Assembly: GCA_029934165.1 (NCBI GenBank)
Contig: JAOZMU010000019.1
Span: forward strand, 1 to 16,157
Length of the DNA: 16,157 nt
Direction of reading: 5' to 3'
From: Bacteroidales bacterium
Lineage (GTDB): Bacteria > Bacteroidota > Bacteroidia > Bacteroidales > JAOZMU01
In this document: positions 7,314-15,410 of the stretch, one piece after another
How positions within the stretch are numbered: the first letter of the stretch is position 1
Layout of the letters: each line of letters begins with the position of its first letter
The notes under the pieces: generated by a model
What the model was told of the DNA's origin: nothing
What the model saw: only the letters and a program-made list of their open reading frames with translations
Database searches by the model: none
Program-made: the position numbers and the translations under genes

Positions 7314-8237
7314 TTAATTGCGCATAGAATCAATAAAATCGAAAATCTCGTTTTTTTGCGTAGGATTAAACCATCTAATTGCTTCATCACGTTTGAACCA
7401 AGTTAGTTGTCGTTTTGCATAACGCCTTGAGTTTCTTTTTATTAACCTAATAGCTTCCTCTTGAGAATATTCGCCAGAAAAAAAGCCGAAAAGCTCTTTG
7501 TATCCAACTGTATTTAAAGAATTTAGGGCTTTTTTTTCATTAATTGCATGAAATATTCGAGCCTCATCCACCAGTCCATCACTAATCATCATGTCAACTC
7601 GTTGGTTAATACGACTATACAGCTCTTCTCGCTCACGAGTTAAACCTACAGTTATTATTTTGAACGGTCTGTCCCGTCTAACATTGGTTCTAAATTCACT
7701 ATATGGTTTGCCGGTCATTCGATAGATTTCCAACGCTTTAAGAATCCGTTTCGGGTTGTTTTTATCGACAATCTTGTAATATTCCGAATCGCAATTTTCA
7801 AGCAAGGCAAGCAACGCAGGTGTCCCTTCCTGATTCCATAGGTCAATCAATTGATTTCTAATGCTTTGGTCTATTTCTGGTAAATCGTCAATTCCTTTGC
7901 AAACTGCATCTATATATAGTGTAGAGCCACCAACCAAAAGCGCAGTATCGTTGTGGTGGTGCAGCTTTCCGAGCAACTCTATAACTTCAAATTCAAACTT
8001 ACTAGCATTGTAATAATCATAAATGGACAGATTTCCAATAAAATGGTGTTTCACAGTTTCAAGTTGCTCTGCTAGTGGTGCAGCCGTTCCAATGCGCATT
8101 TCCCTATACATTTGCCGAGAATCTGAAGATATAATTTCGGAATTGTATCTTTGCGCAATTTTAATACTCAAATCTGTTTTTCCGACACCTGTTGGACCAA
8201 GAATTACTATTAAGTATTTATTATCTGTTTTGGTCAT
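7314..8237 (-). CDS. miaA: tRNA dimethylallyltransferase
   Basis: MiaA transfers a dimethylallyl group to N6 of A37 in tRNAs that read codons starting with U. The protein has the P-loop GPTGVGKT near the N terminus, the SSDSRQMYREM segment binding the target adenosine region, the GGSTLYIDA motif, NPKRILKALEIYRMTGKP and the C-terminal NTVGYKELFGF plus RRYAKRQLTWFKRD basic motif, all characteristic of the family. The reading frame stays open to a TTG at 8246. I place the start at the ATG at 8237, three codons in, giving 307 residues, because ATG is far more common here and the extra residues are not conserved. The gap to the upstream S41 protease stop is short, so the two are probably co-transcribed. 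Full length, no missing motif. Confidence 0.96.
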   Translation of the reverse strand: MTKTDNKYLIVILGPTGVGKTDLSIKIAQRYNSEIISSDSRQMYREMRIGTAAPLAEQLETVKHHFIGNLSIYDYYNASKFEFEVIELLGKLHHHNDTALLVGGSTLYIDAVCKGIDDLPEIDQSIRNQLIDLWNQEGTPALLALLENCDSEYYKIVDKNNPKRILKALEIYRMTGKPYSEFRTNVRRDRPFKIITVGLTREREELYSRINQRVDMMISDGLVDEARIFHAINEKKALNSLNTVGYKELFGFFSGEYSQEEAIRLIKRNSRRYAKRQLTWFKRDEAIRWFNPTQKNEIFDFIDSMRN

Positions 8238-8263
8238 ATTATTCAAATTTATATTGCATAATA

Positions 8264-9877
8264 CTAGGCGTTTTTCTTAGCGATTTTGATGGTTTGTTTT
8301 AATGTATTATCAATTTTATGTATAATTGGATAAAACCCCGCATCGTCTAAGAGAACCCGACCAATGTAAGCCATAATTCTAAATTCCAAAATGCTACGCG
8401 ATAGTTCGACTTCGGAAGCACTTGGCGTAAGTCCTTGTTTGATAGCGAATTGAATAAAATCAGAATAAAAATCAGATTTTTGCATCTCCTCAATTACTGC
8501 TTTCCACGAAATTATATCTTTCAATTTTTCGCGGTTGTTATCAGCAAATTTAAAGGCATAATCATAATCAATACCACGACGCGTAATATCACTTACAAAA
8601 TCGGTAATTCCAGATGTATCTCTAGGCAGAAAAACATCTGGCGTGATACCACCACCACCATAAACAACCTTTCCGGCTGGAGTTACGTATTTCAAGGAGT
8701 CGCCAATGTGTATGCTATCAACATCAAGCAATTCGCTGTTTACCATGCGTTCATATATGTCGTTTTCGTATTTTTCCGCACCTTCATTGTACGGTTTCTG
8801 AATGCAACGACCAGTAGGCGTATAATATCGTGCAATTGTTAGACGCATTACAGAGCCATCTTCAAACTGTATTGGGTTCTGTACCAAGCCTTTACCAAAT
8901 GATCTTTGCCCAACAATCGTACCTTTATCGTTATCCTGCAACGCACCGGCAAGTACTTCGCTTGCAGACGCACTCCATGAATTTTGCAGCAAAATAACAT
9001 GAATATTCTTGCACAACCCACGCTTTGTAGAAAAGTACTCATCTTTTTCAGCATCTTTTCCTTGGGTATAAACTATCAATTTGTCGGCTTCCAAAAACTC
9101 ATCAGCCAGTTTTATAGCTATATCTAAATACCCACCAGTGTTAGACCGTAAATCGAGAACGATTGTTTGCATTCCATCTGAAAGCATTGGCTGCACTGTT
9201 TCTACAAACTCATCGTAAGTAGTTTTTGCAAAACGACTTATTTTAACATATCCAACAAAATCATTTAACATATAGCCAACATCTATGCTTTTTATAGGTA
9301 TAGGTCCTCTTGTAATCTGAAATTCAAGCAGTTCTGCAACACTCCTACGCTTGACCCTAACTTTAACTTTAGTGCCGCTATGTCCCTTCAAACTAGAAGT
9401 TACATCGCTGTTTTTCAGCCCTTTAAATACAAAAAGACTATCATCAATAAAAACAATTCTATCGCCAGATTTAAGTCCTACTTTTTCTGCCGGACCGCCA
9501 GCGATAGTATTTACAACTATAATTGTATCATTTTGAATATTATAATGTATCCCAATTCCATCAAAATTACCATCTAACGGTGCTTGAATTTCTTCTGCTG
9601 TCGAGGCTGGAATATAGGAAGAGTGAGGGTCTAACTGCCGAAGTAGCAAGGGAATAGCCATTTCGACAAGAAGATTTTTATCAACCGTATCAACATAATT
9701 CTCATCTATCAAATTTAACACAATACTCAACTTATTTTGCTGAGGCAACGAGAATATCGTAGAGCTATTATTTGAAGTAGGGCTGAAAAATGTTATTCCA
9801 ATTATTACTCCAACTATCAACAGCACAGCATAAATTATTGGATTTAAAACTGATATACGAGAATTTTTGTAGTTCAT
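8264..9877 (-). CDS. S41 carboxyl-terminal processing protease (CtpA/Prc type)
   Basis: A 537-residue periplasmic serine protease held by an N-terminal membrane anchor (hydrophobic residues about 12-31, no lipobox). The order is an N-terminal helical region (45-95), a PDZ domain (about 95-178, with FDGIGIHYNIQND and KSGDRIVFID), the S41 catalytic core (about 185-370) and a C-terminal extension. The catalytic dyad is Ser304 in SWSASASEVLAGALQD and Lys329 in RSFGKGLVQ; their spacing of 25 residues equals that in characterised CTPs. The substrate-binding LDLRSNTGGY (241-250) is intact. Length and layout match Bacteroidota S41 proteases. It is followed closely by miaA. I recall that in many Bacteroidota the dCMP deaminase gene lies directly upstream of this protease; here a large helicase gene stands between them, 71 bp away from this start codon. 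Confidence 0.93.
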   Translation of the reverse strand: MNYKNSRISVLNPIIYAVLLIVGVIIGITFFSPTSNNSSTIFSLPQQNKLSIVLNLIDENYVDTVDKNLLVEMAIPLLLRQLDPHSSYIPASTAEEIQAPLDGNFDGIGIHYNIQNDTIIVVNTIAGGPAEKVGLKSGDRIVFIDDSLFVFKGLKNSDVTSSLKGHSGTKVKVRVKRRSVAELLEFQITRGPIPIKSIDVGYMLNDFVGYVKISRFAKTTYDEFVETVQPMLSDGMQTIVLDLRSNTGGYLDIAIKLADEFLEADKLIVYTQGKDAEKDEYFSTKRGLCKNIHVILLQNSWSASASEVLAGALQDNDKGTIVGQRSFGKGLVQNPIQFEDGSVMRLTIARYYTPTGRCIQKPYNEGAEKYENDIYERMVNSELLDVDSIHIGDSLKYVTPAGKVVYGGGGITPDVFLPRDTSGITDFVSDITRRGIDYDYAFKFADNNREKLKDIISWKAVIEEMQKSDFYSDFIQFAIKQGLTPSASEVELSRSILEFRIMAYIGRVLLDDAGFYPIIHKIDNTLKQTIKIAKKNA

Positions 9878-9948
9878 CTTTTTTTTACTTACTAAGTACA
9901 GGAATATATAATTTTATACCAAACATTATGTCTGTAATAATTAGTACT

Positions 9949-12900
9949 TTACTTTTTAGAATCGGTAACTGTGACGTTTCCAAGAAAATAGTTTTCAATA
10001 AAACTCCATCTTTCTTCATCTGTTTGTTCCTTTGAGAAAAAGCTATGGAAGATTTCATTGTTTCGCTCAAACTGTTTGTTCTGACTGACAATGAATGAAT
10101 TAGAGTACTCTTTTATATTTCTAATTGTTGATTGCAATTTTTCTGGCTCGTTTACACGTATGAAAATTTGTGTTTTTTCGCTACCAGATAACTCATAAGT
10201 GCCAAGTTGCATAATTTCAAGTAGATATAAAATTCGGATTGTCATAGCATTTCCCGATTGATTTGATGTTACGAAACTCGAAATATCATCAGATTTACTT
10301 GAGAGTAAGTCATTTAACCGACGTGAAATTCTTTGCTTAATTTGTCTAAAATCGTTGAATTGAACTAAATATTTCTTTTGAGTTCCAAAAAATCTCATGG
10401 TAAGAAATGCAAGTGGTGTTCTTTCTTTAGTCTTAACTTCTTGTTTTTTAGTAAATAACATTAAAATATTATTCACAATTCTCACTCTTAAATCATCGTC
10501 AGGAATATGTTTTTTTAGTAAGGCTGTAAATTCGTCCTTATCAAAATAATGCCTTCCAAGCGACCTGAAAATAGTTGACATTGCTTCAAGAAAACCTGTA
10601 ATTTCATCAAGAACTACCTGATAATCTTTAGTTAACTTAATTGACAGTTTAAGGTTTGGATAAACTAACTCTGTCCATTCTGCGAATAATTTTTTGGCAT
10701 AAAACTCCTTTTTAACCTGCGGAAAGGTCAAAGTCGGAAAAAACTGCCCCCAAATTTTATTCAATTCAATTTGATATATACTACCAGTATTTTTCTTCCT
10801 CTCATGAGTATCAATACAATACGCTCCGTATTTTTCCAAAAAAGCATCTCTAATTGTGTCAGGCACTAAACCATACACGGTAGAAAATAAACTTTTCGGT
10901 CTAACAATTAAATATGGGTGAAAATCATGCTCAATCATAAGCAACATACGCTTTATCCTATCCTCATCGTTGACTCCTGTTATGAAATAAAAATCGTCAA
11001 CAGAAACCAAAAAATTGCGTAGTGCTGGATTTGTTTTACGCTTTTTCTCGTAAATAGAATTAATTTTAGTAAGTGCTAATCGAATTTCATACTGTTTAAT
11101 TGCAGAGAAGAAAAATAATCTCTTATTATAACTTAAATCATCTTCGCAATAATCTACAACTGCATGCTTAATTGTCGAATTTCCATTATCGTCAACCTCA
11201 TTTCTCAATCGTCCAATTTCTTGTATATAATCGGTCAAACTTCCCGATGGAGCAAAATGATAAACTTGCTGAATATCAGGAATATCAATCCCCATACCAA
11301 AGGCTTTCGTAACGCAAGCGGTGGTAGCCAAATTATTTGAAAAATCGTGAATTGCAGCCTTTTTATCGTCATCAAACAAACGTCCGTGATACTGAACCAC
11401 CTCGGACATATACTTAGATGGAACGCGAGAATATACCTCATTATTTGTCCGTACCCAAGGAAAATACACCAGCGATTTTATTTTATTATTCACATTTTTT
11501 ACTATGTATTCCTTTGTTTTATCCTTTTTTTGTATCTCGTAAGTTTTTGCTTCAGACGGCTCAAACTTATTGATATTGAACGAGATGTAATCGCGACGAA
11601 CATTTCCGATAAAAATTATTGGTTGTGGGCGTTCAATTTTTAGCCGTTCTATAATTTCGGAAACCATATCTTTTTTGCCACCAAAAGTAGCCGTCGCTGT
11701 CATCGCAACAATCGGAAAATTATTACCTTCATCATATTTTTTGAGCTTATAAATATGGTTACCCAAATTCCAATAATCCGCTCTAAACTCCTGACCCCAA
11801 GTCGAAACCGTATGTGCCTCGTCTATGACTAATAAACCCAATTTTCGATTTCCGAGGAAAGAAAGATTTCCGAATGAAATAAATAATTCTGGCGACAAAA
11901 ACAAAATGGAAATACCACCGTTTTGAAGCCGCTCTACAATTTCTACACGTTCGGCATAACTTAAACTAGAATTTATGTAAGCACAATTATCTACACCCCG
12001 TTTTTTTAATCCTGTAACTGCGTCCTCCATCAATGCAATTAGTGGCACGATAACAATTGTAACCAAATCTTGTTTTTGCGAAAGATATAGCGCAGGAACC
12101 TGATAAAGAACAGATTTGCCAGAGCCAGTTGGCGCAGTTAAGAAAATGTTTTTGTATGCTTTTTTATTCAGAGCATTTTCGGATTCTCGCACAATAACCT
12201 CAGCAATAGCACCTTGCGAATATTCAACTTTATTCAAATCAGTTTCAGGATTTTCGTAAAAATGCAAATTCCGAAACTGAGGTTCTGGATGTTTGGCAGT
12301 TTTCCAATATTCTTGAAATATGGATAATAATTCGGGACGATAAGTATTTTTTGTGGTAAGTTCTTTTTTGCAAATAGTAATATTTACGTTGTTTTTCTCC
12401 AATATGTAGCTCAAAATATCCGCATCACTGTCTAACGATTTAGTAAATTTATTCGTCAACACACAGCTTACAGAAATTGCATTGCCTAAGTATATATTAC
12501 ACTTCAAATCTTCGTATTCCTGCGATAATATCTCTATACTTGAATCAGAATCATCACATGAAAATTCTGTAACTCGTTCTGCTTGAGGAGTATTAGCAAA
12601 AAAGTCGAGTGATACAAAATTTGGCGTAAATTCAATTTCCAAATATTGTACTAAATGCAAGTCGCCACTATAAGAAGAATAAGAATAAAACTCGTTAAAT
12701 ACCTCAGTCTCTTTCAGTTCTGGTTTTTCTTCTATATTGTCGTCTAAATCAAAACAAGTTTGGTTCGATTGATTTGGAAATTTGACAAGGTGATTATTTT
12801 CAAAAATATAAAACTTAATATCCTTATAATTAGGCATTAAGCTATTTTTATCCTCTTCCGAAAGTCCAAGGTAATATTTTTGAAGTTGTGTTATCTCCTC

Positions 12901-13143
12901 ATATAACAACAGTGAGCCGCCTTCTTTTCCTGTCTCAATCCGAACTAATTTATTAGCATTTAAAATCCCATCAAGGTTTATCTTATCATCATCAAAAAGA
13001 ATAGATGTTGCTGTGTAAAAGGGAATTGTATTTGAAATTTCCTGAATAAAATCGACAGGAAAGCCCTTGAAAGAAACGAAGAAATTTTCATCTGTTATTT
13101 TCCGAATTTCCTCTAATGCTTTATTAATAAGTGTTTTATACAT
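9949..13143 (-). CDS. Large RecQ-like superfamily 2 DNA helicase with novel N- and C-terminal regions
   Basis: A 1064-residue protein with a RecQ-like SF2 helicase core at about 310-680. Motif I is APTGSGKS (337-344), motif Ia IVIVPLIALMEDAV, motif II DEAH (441-444) followed by the RecQ-type aromatic loop STWGQEFRADY (447-457), motif III MTATAT (481-486) and motif V VTKAFGMGIDIPD (611-623). Motif VI reads QEIGRLRN (641-648). Canonical QxxGRxxR has its second arginine at 648, which is Asn here, while Arg is at 647. I see no four-cysteine zinc site and no clear RQC or HRDC domain. The N-terminal ~310 residues, acidic and rich in aromatic and serine residues, and the C-terminal ~380 residues match nothing I recognise. 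No signal peptide or membrane segment is visible. Large orphan RecQ-like helicases are common in defence islands; no partner nuclease or methylase lies nearby, so a defence role is only possible. Confidence 0.85.
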   Translation of the reverse strand: MYKTLINKALEEIRKITDENFFVSFKGFPVDFIQEISNTIPFYTATSILFDDDKINLDGILNANKLVRIETGKEGGSLLLYEEITQLQKYYLGLSEEDKNSLMPNYKDIKFYIFENNHLVKFPNQSNQTCFDLDDNIEEKPELKETEVFNEFYSYSSYSGDLHLVQYLEIEFTPNFVSLDFFANTPQAERVTEFSCDDSDSSIEILSQEYEDLKCNIYLGNAISVSCVLTNKFTKSLDSDADILSYILEKNNVNITICKKELTTKNTYRPELLSIFQEYWKTAKHPEPQFRNLHFYENPETDLNKVEYSQGAIAEVIVRESENALNKKAYKNIFLTAPTGSGKSVLYQVPALYLSQKQDLVTIVIVPLIALMEDAVTGLKKRGVDNCAYINSSLSYAERVEIVERLQNGGISILFLSPELFISFGNLSFLGNRKLGLLVIDEAHTVSTWGQEFRADYWNLGNHIYKLKKYDEGNNFPIVAMTATATFGGKKDMVSEIIERLKIERPQPIIFIGNVRRDYISFNINKFEPSEAKTYEIQKKDKTKEYIVKNVNNKIKSLVYFPWVRTNNEVYSRVPSKYMSEVVQYHGRLFDDDKKAAIHDFSNNLATTACVTKAFGMGIDIPDIQQVYHFAPSGSLTDYIQEIGRLRNEVDDNGNSTIKHAVVDYCEDDLSYNKRLFFFSAIKQYEIRLALTKINSIYEKKRKTNPALRNFLVSVDDFYFITGVNDEDRIKRMLLMIEHDFHPYLIVRPKSLFSTVYGLVPDTIRDAFLEKYGAYCIDTHERKKNTGSIYQIELNKIWGQFFPTLTFPQVKKEFYAKKLFAEWTELVYPNLKLSIKLTKDYQVVLDEITGFLEAMSTIFRSLGRHYFDKDEFTALLKKHIPDDDLRVRIVNNILMLFTKKQEVKTKERTPLAFLTMRFFGTQKKYLVQFNDFRQIKQRISRRLNDLLSSKSDDISSFVTSNQSGNAMTIRILYLLEIMQLGTYELSGSEKTQIFIRVNEPEKLQSTIRNIKEYSNSFIVSQNKQFERNNEIFHSFFSKEQTDEERWSFIENYFLGNVTVTDSKK

Positions 13144-13198
13144 TTTTAAATTTTTGCTTTCTAATTATGAATTAGGTGAATATTGAAACATTTAATCG

Positions 13199-13218
13199 TT
13201 ACTAAGTACTCTTAGTAA
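13199..13218. promoter_or_regulatory. Perfect 8-bp inverted repeat upstream of the helicase
   Basis: TTACTAAG-TACT-CTTAGTAA, a perfect palindrome with a 4-nt loop, lies 56-75 bp upstream of the helicase start, overlapping the outer end of repeat A. A second palindrome, CTAATT-ATG-AATTAG (13161-13175), lies closer to the start. Either could be an operator or RNA hairpin; no standard promoter box was clear between them. Confidence 0.4.
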
Positions 13219-13330
13219 TGGAAAATTAATAATTAATAATTAATAATTAATAATTAATAATTTTGCTTACGCCTGATTTAGTTTTAGTTAGGAATTTTAA
13301 TGGCTTACTTTATTAAATTCATTTTACTTA
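13210..13330 (+). repeat. Repeat A, copy 1 (121 bp)
   Basis: Matches the reverse complement of 16005-16111 with only two substitutions outside a tandem core (five 7-bp units here, three there). Fixed parts include TCTTAGTAATGGAAAA, TTTTGCTTACGCCTGATTTA and GTTTTAGTTAGGAATTTTAA. It lies upstream of the helicase gene. Confidence 0.88.
13226..13260 (+). repeat. Five-unit 7-bp tandem repeat (TTAATAA)
   Basis: Five perfect TTAATAA units within repeat A copy 1. Copy 2 has three units (16075-16095, as TTATTAA on the plus strand) and the fragment at the window start has two, so unit number varies. Confidence 0.9.
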
Positions 13331-13408
13331 CAAAAGTTCTTACGCTTTTTATTAACCTAAGTTGTTAATTCACAGATTAAACGTTTCATAAAAAATAGGT
13401 CTTAGACC
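13331..13408 (-). repeat. Repeat B, copy 3 (about 78 bp, inverted)
   Basis: The reverse complement of this segment is close to copy 1: shared CTGTGAATTAACAACTTA, then GTTAATAAAAAGCGTAAG, and the perfect palindrome GGTCTTAGACC at 13398-13408. It abuts repeat A copy 1 with no spacer. Relative to the upstream dCMP deaminase its orientation is opposite to that of copies 1 and 2 relative to trxB and hddA. Confidence 0.75.
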
Positions 13409-13513
13409 TTATATTAATTAAGAATAAAATTATAAATTAAGAATTAGCTATCGTATGAAAATAAGAATTTTATGCAATCTAGTACGTAAATTATTTAACC
13501 TAATTTAGTAAAT

Positions 13514-13541
13514 ATAGGTGCGTAATAATAACCGATACTTT
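13514..13541 (+). repeat. Repeat C, copy 2 (28 bp)
   Basis: The second copy of repeat C lies 46 bp beyond the dCMP deaminase stop, in the same orientation to its gene as copy 1 is to hddA. The DNA between it and repeat B copy 3 (13409-13513) is AT-rich with two AATTAAGAAT direct repeats and no gene. Confidence 0.6.
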
Positions 13542-13587
13542 GTTATTGTTATCAACTTGATTATCAACACAATACAATTCTTAATAA

Positions 13588-14028
13588 TTAAGATAAAAAT
13601 AATAATTCGATATTTGCTCGTCGTAATAATTGCAATCCATCGGTTTTTCGGTACTCCTCGGAATAAACAACGCGCTTAATTCCCGCCTGAATAATTAATT
13701 TTGCACATTCTAAACAAGGCGAAGATGTTACGTATAAAGTAGCATTTTCGCTACTATTGTTGGATTTTGCCACTTTGGTAATTGCATTTGCCTCTGCATG
13801 AAGCACATAGGGTTTTGTAATGTTATCATCGTCTTCGCACACATTCTCAAAACCCGAAGGTGTACCATTGTAGCCATCTGAGATAATCATCTTATCCTTA
13901 ACTAATAATGCGCCAACTTTTCGGCGAACGCAATACGAATTTTCCGACCAAATAGCTGCCATTTTAAGATAGCGTTGGTCTAAAAATTTTTGTTTAGCTG
14001 TTGATGTTCGAGTCTTTTCGTTTTCCAT
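13588..14028 (-). CDS. Deoxycytidylate (dCMP) deaminase
   Basis: A 146-residue zinc-dependent cytidine/deoxycytidylate deaminase-family enzyme, which would convert dCMP to dUMP for thymidylate synthesis. The zinc site is complete: HAEANAI supplies His77 with catalytic Glu79, and SSPCLECAK supplies Cys105 and Cys108. The YNGTPSGFENVCEDDD segment (53-68) is typical of dCMP deaminases, including the ComEB group, rather than tRNA adenosine or cytidine deaminases. Length is normal. A TATATTTG box at 14146-14153 provides a good promoter with an untranslated leader of roughly 110 nt. The next gene on the same strand is the large helicase, 444 bp away, the intervening DNA being repeats C, B and A. 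Confidence 0.93.
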   Translation of the reverse strand: MENEKTRTSTAKQKFLDQRYLKMAAIWSENSYCVRRKVGALLVKDKMIISDGYNGTPSGFENVCEDDDNITKPYVLHAEANAITKVAKSNNSSENATLYVTSSPCLECAKLIIQAGIKRVVYSEEYRKTDGLQLLRRANIELLFLS

Positions 14029-14145
14029 TTTTTAATACCGTAGCCGTCTCTGGTGCTATTCGCGAATTTAACAAAAACCATTCTCAAGTTACTGTTGGTG
14101 CGGTTTGAAGCTACATCGACAGTGGTAACACTTTTTTTATTATTG

Positions 14146-14176
14146 CAAATATACTTTTTTTTATTGTAAGGTCATA
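14146..14176 (-). promoter_or_regulatory. Candidate promoter for the dCMP deaminase gene
   Basis: Reading the minus strand, TATG (14176-14173; three of four -33 bases) is followed after 19 nt by TATATTTG (14153-14146), a full TAnnTTTG match. It lies between the CotH stop and the deaminase start, implying that the deaminase is transcribed separately with a leader of roughly 110 nt. The leader contains the 10-bp palindrome ATTCGCGAAT at 14058-14067. Confidence 0.5.
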
Positions 14177-14208
14177 AGTCTATGTTTTTTGTTTATGAAT
14201 GTATCATT

Positions 14209-15249
14209 TTAATTCCTGAAATTAACTTCAATAAGTGAGTCGTCTCGAATTATGGTATAGAAATTCTCTAAGTATTTTTTGCATTCAAATTTTGACTCCG
14301 TATTAAGTAATTTGCTGTTCTGAATTATACTAATAATACTGTCTCTTTTATTCTCAAATTTTCGGAAAATATACTGCAATTCTTCATCACTTACGAAGTT
14401 GCCATTGTAGTATGCTTCTTCGAGATAAAGCGTATCACTCGTATTTTCTGTGTCTCTGATAGCATATTCTGCCCCTACAAATTCCGACATATCGAAATCA
14501 TAAGGTATCGGAATAGGCTTATTGAGTGTCTTTTTGTATAATAACTTCATATTATGCAAATAGTAAACAGACCAGTCATTGTTACCTATCATAAACTGAA
14601 ATATAGGTATAAACCCCATAGTATAATCATTCACTTCATTATTTTCCAGATAAGGAGTATTTTTTATTTTTCCGTGATTTCTTTTTCCTAATCCACGCAT
14701 ATCTTCGATGAAAAATGCAGGTAAATCAAAGCTATTATTATTGTCTATGTCTGAAATTGTTAAATTACATAATCGTACCTTGAAACTTATTGGCGTAAAA
14801 AGAGAATACAATTTATAGATTACATATTCTTTCGCAAATTGCTGAATATCAGCGGAATCTAAGCTACAAGGAAATACAATTTTTAGTGTTTTTATGTTTG
14901 CAAAAATTGATTTCTCTGTGTCTTTTTTTTTGAATTTTAGTTTTAGCGGAGGAAATTTACTTATGCTACTATCACGCCGAAAGTAACCACGTGTTTTTAT
15001 TCGCACCGGAATTTTTTTGCTAACATGGTCGTATATATATATTGTACCCTGATGAAAAAAACGTTTCTCGTCAATATCTTTACAAATCACATTAAATGAA
15101 GAAGTTAGGGTTATGTTAAGGATAGAATCCGAATCGAAAATACCGTTTTGGGGTTTAGATTTTTCATCGCAAGACGCAAGAATAAGCATAAAAACGACAG
15201 AATAAAAAATGAAATAATTTATTCGATAAAATGAATTATTGTGTTGCAT
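14209..15249 (-). CDS. CotH-like secreted kinase lipoprotein
   Basis: A 346-residue predicted lipoprotein: a hydrophobic signal (about 11-25) ends in lipobox LASC with Cys27. The mature part resembles CotH spore-coat kinases and their Bacteroidota relatives. Visible motifs are IPVRIKTRGYFRR (80-92, Arg87-Gly88), FPPLKLKFKKKD (99-110, candidate ATP-contacting lysines 103 and 105), KEYVIYKLYSLFTPISFKVRL (140-160), AFFIEDMRGLGKR (178-190, Glu182), FQFMIGNNDWSVYYLHN (217-233, with Asp225 and Asn233) and IPYDFDMSEF (248-257, Asp251 and Asp253). The GN-x-DW...HN and YDFD pairs match the catalytic and metal-binding regions known for CotH, so kinase activity is plausible. The first CotH motifs start soon after the lipid anchor, so there is no large extra domain. 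It is divergent from the repeat-tailed lipoprotein gene at 15411, separated by 161 bp. Spore formation is not implied. The motif reading is from memory of the family. Confidence 0.72.
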   Translation of the reverse strand: MQHNNSFYRINYFIFYSVVFMLILASCDEKSKPQNGIFDSDSILNITLTSSFNVICKDIDEKRFFHQGTIYIYDHVSKKIPVRIKTRGYFRRDSSISKFPPLKLKFKKKDTEKSIFANIKTLKIVFPCSLDSADIQQFAKEYVIYKLYSLFTPISFKVRLCNLTISDIDNNNSFDLPAFFIEDMRGLGKRNHGKIKNTPYLENNEVNDYTMGFIPIFQFMIGNNDWSVYYLHNMKLLYKKTLNKPIPIPYDFDMSEFVGAEYAIRDTENTSDTLYLEEAYYNGNFVSDEELQYIFRKFENKRDSIISIIQNSKLLNTESKFECKKYLENFYTIIRDDSLIEVNFRN

Positions 15250-15274
15250 TTTTAGTACATTTGATTGTTGTAAA

Positions 15275-15306
15275 TTTAAAAAATTAAGGTCAAAAACTTA
15301 TTTTTG
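15275..15306 (+). promoter_or_regulatory. Candidate promoter for the repeat-tailed lipoprotein
   Basis: TTTA (15275-15278; three of four -33 bases) is followed after 20 nt by TATTTTTG (15299-15306), a full TAnnTTTG match. The leader to the ATG at 15411 would be about 98 nt. A matching minus-strand promoter for the divergent CotH-like gene in the same 161-bp interval was not clear. Confidence 0.45.
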
Positions 15307-15410
15307 TCAAGTAGCAGCTAATTTTTTAATTCTTATATTAGTACCCAGTATCTAATCGCATAACACATGCTCATTTTCGCAGCAAAAGTGTTGTACACAA
15401 ACCAAAACTT

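Noticed and set aside
7425..7460. Another copy of repeat B (TTTTTATTAACCTAA inside miaA)
   Set aside because: Only a 15-bp coincidence inside conserved miaA codons; flanking bases do not match repeat B.
8435..8842. A 135-codon plus-strand frame opposite the S41 protease
   Set aside because: Fully antisense to a conserved gene, with no family resemblance.
9949..13143. Assignment of the helicase to a named defence system (for example DpdF of the Dpd system)
   Set aside because: No partner genes of such systems are in the window, and I cannot support subfamily identity from motifs alone.
13226..13260. CRISPR array
   Set aside because: Seven-base contiguous tandem units have no spacers, and no cas gene is present.
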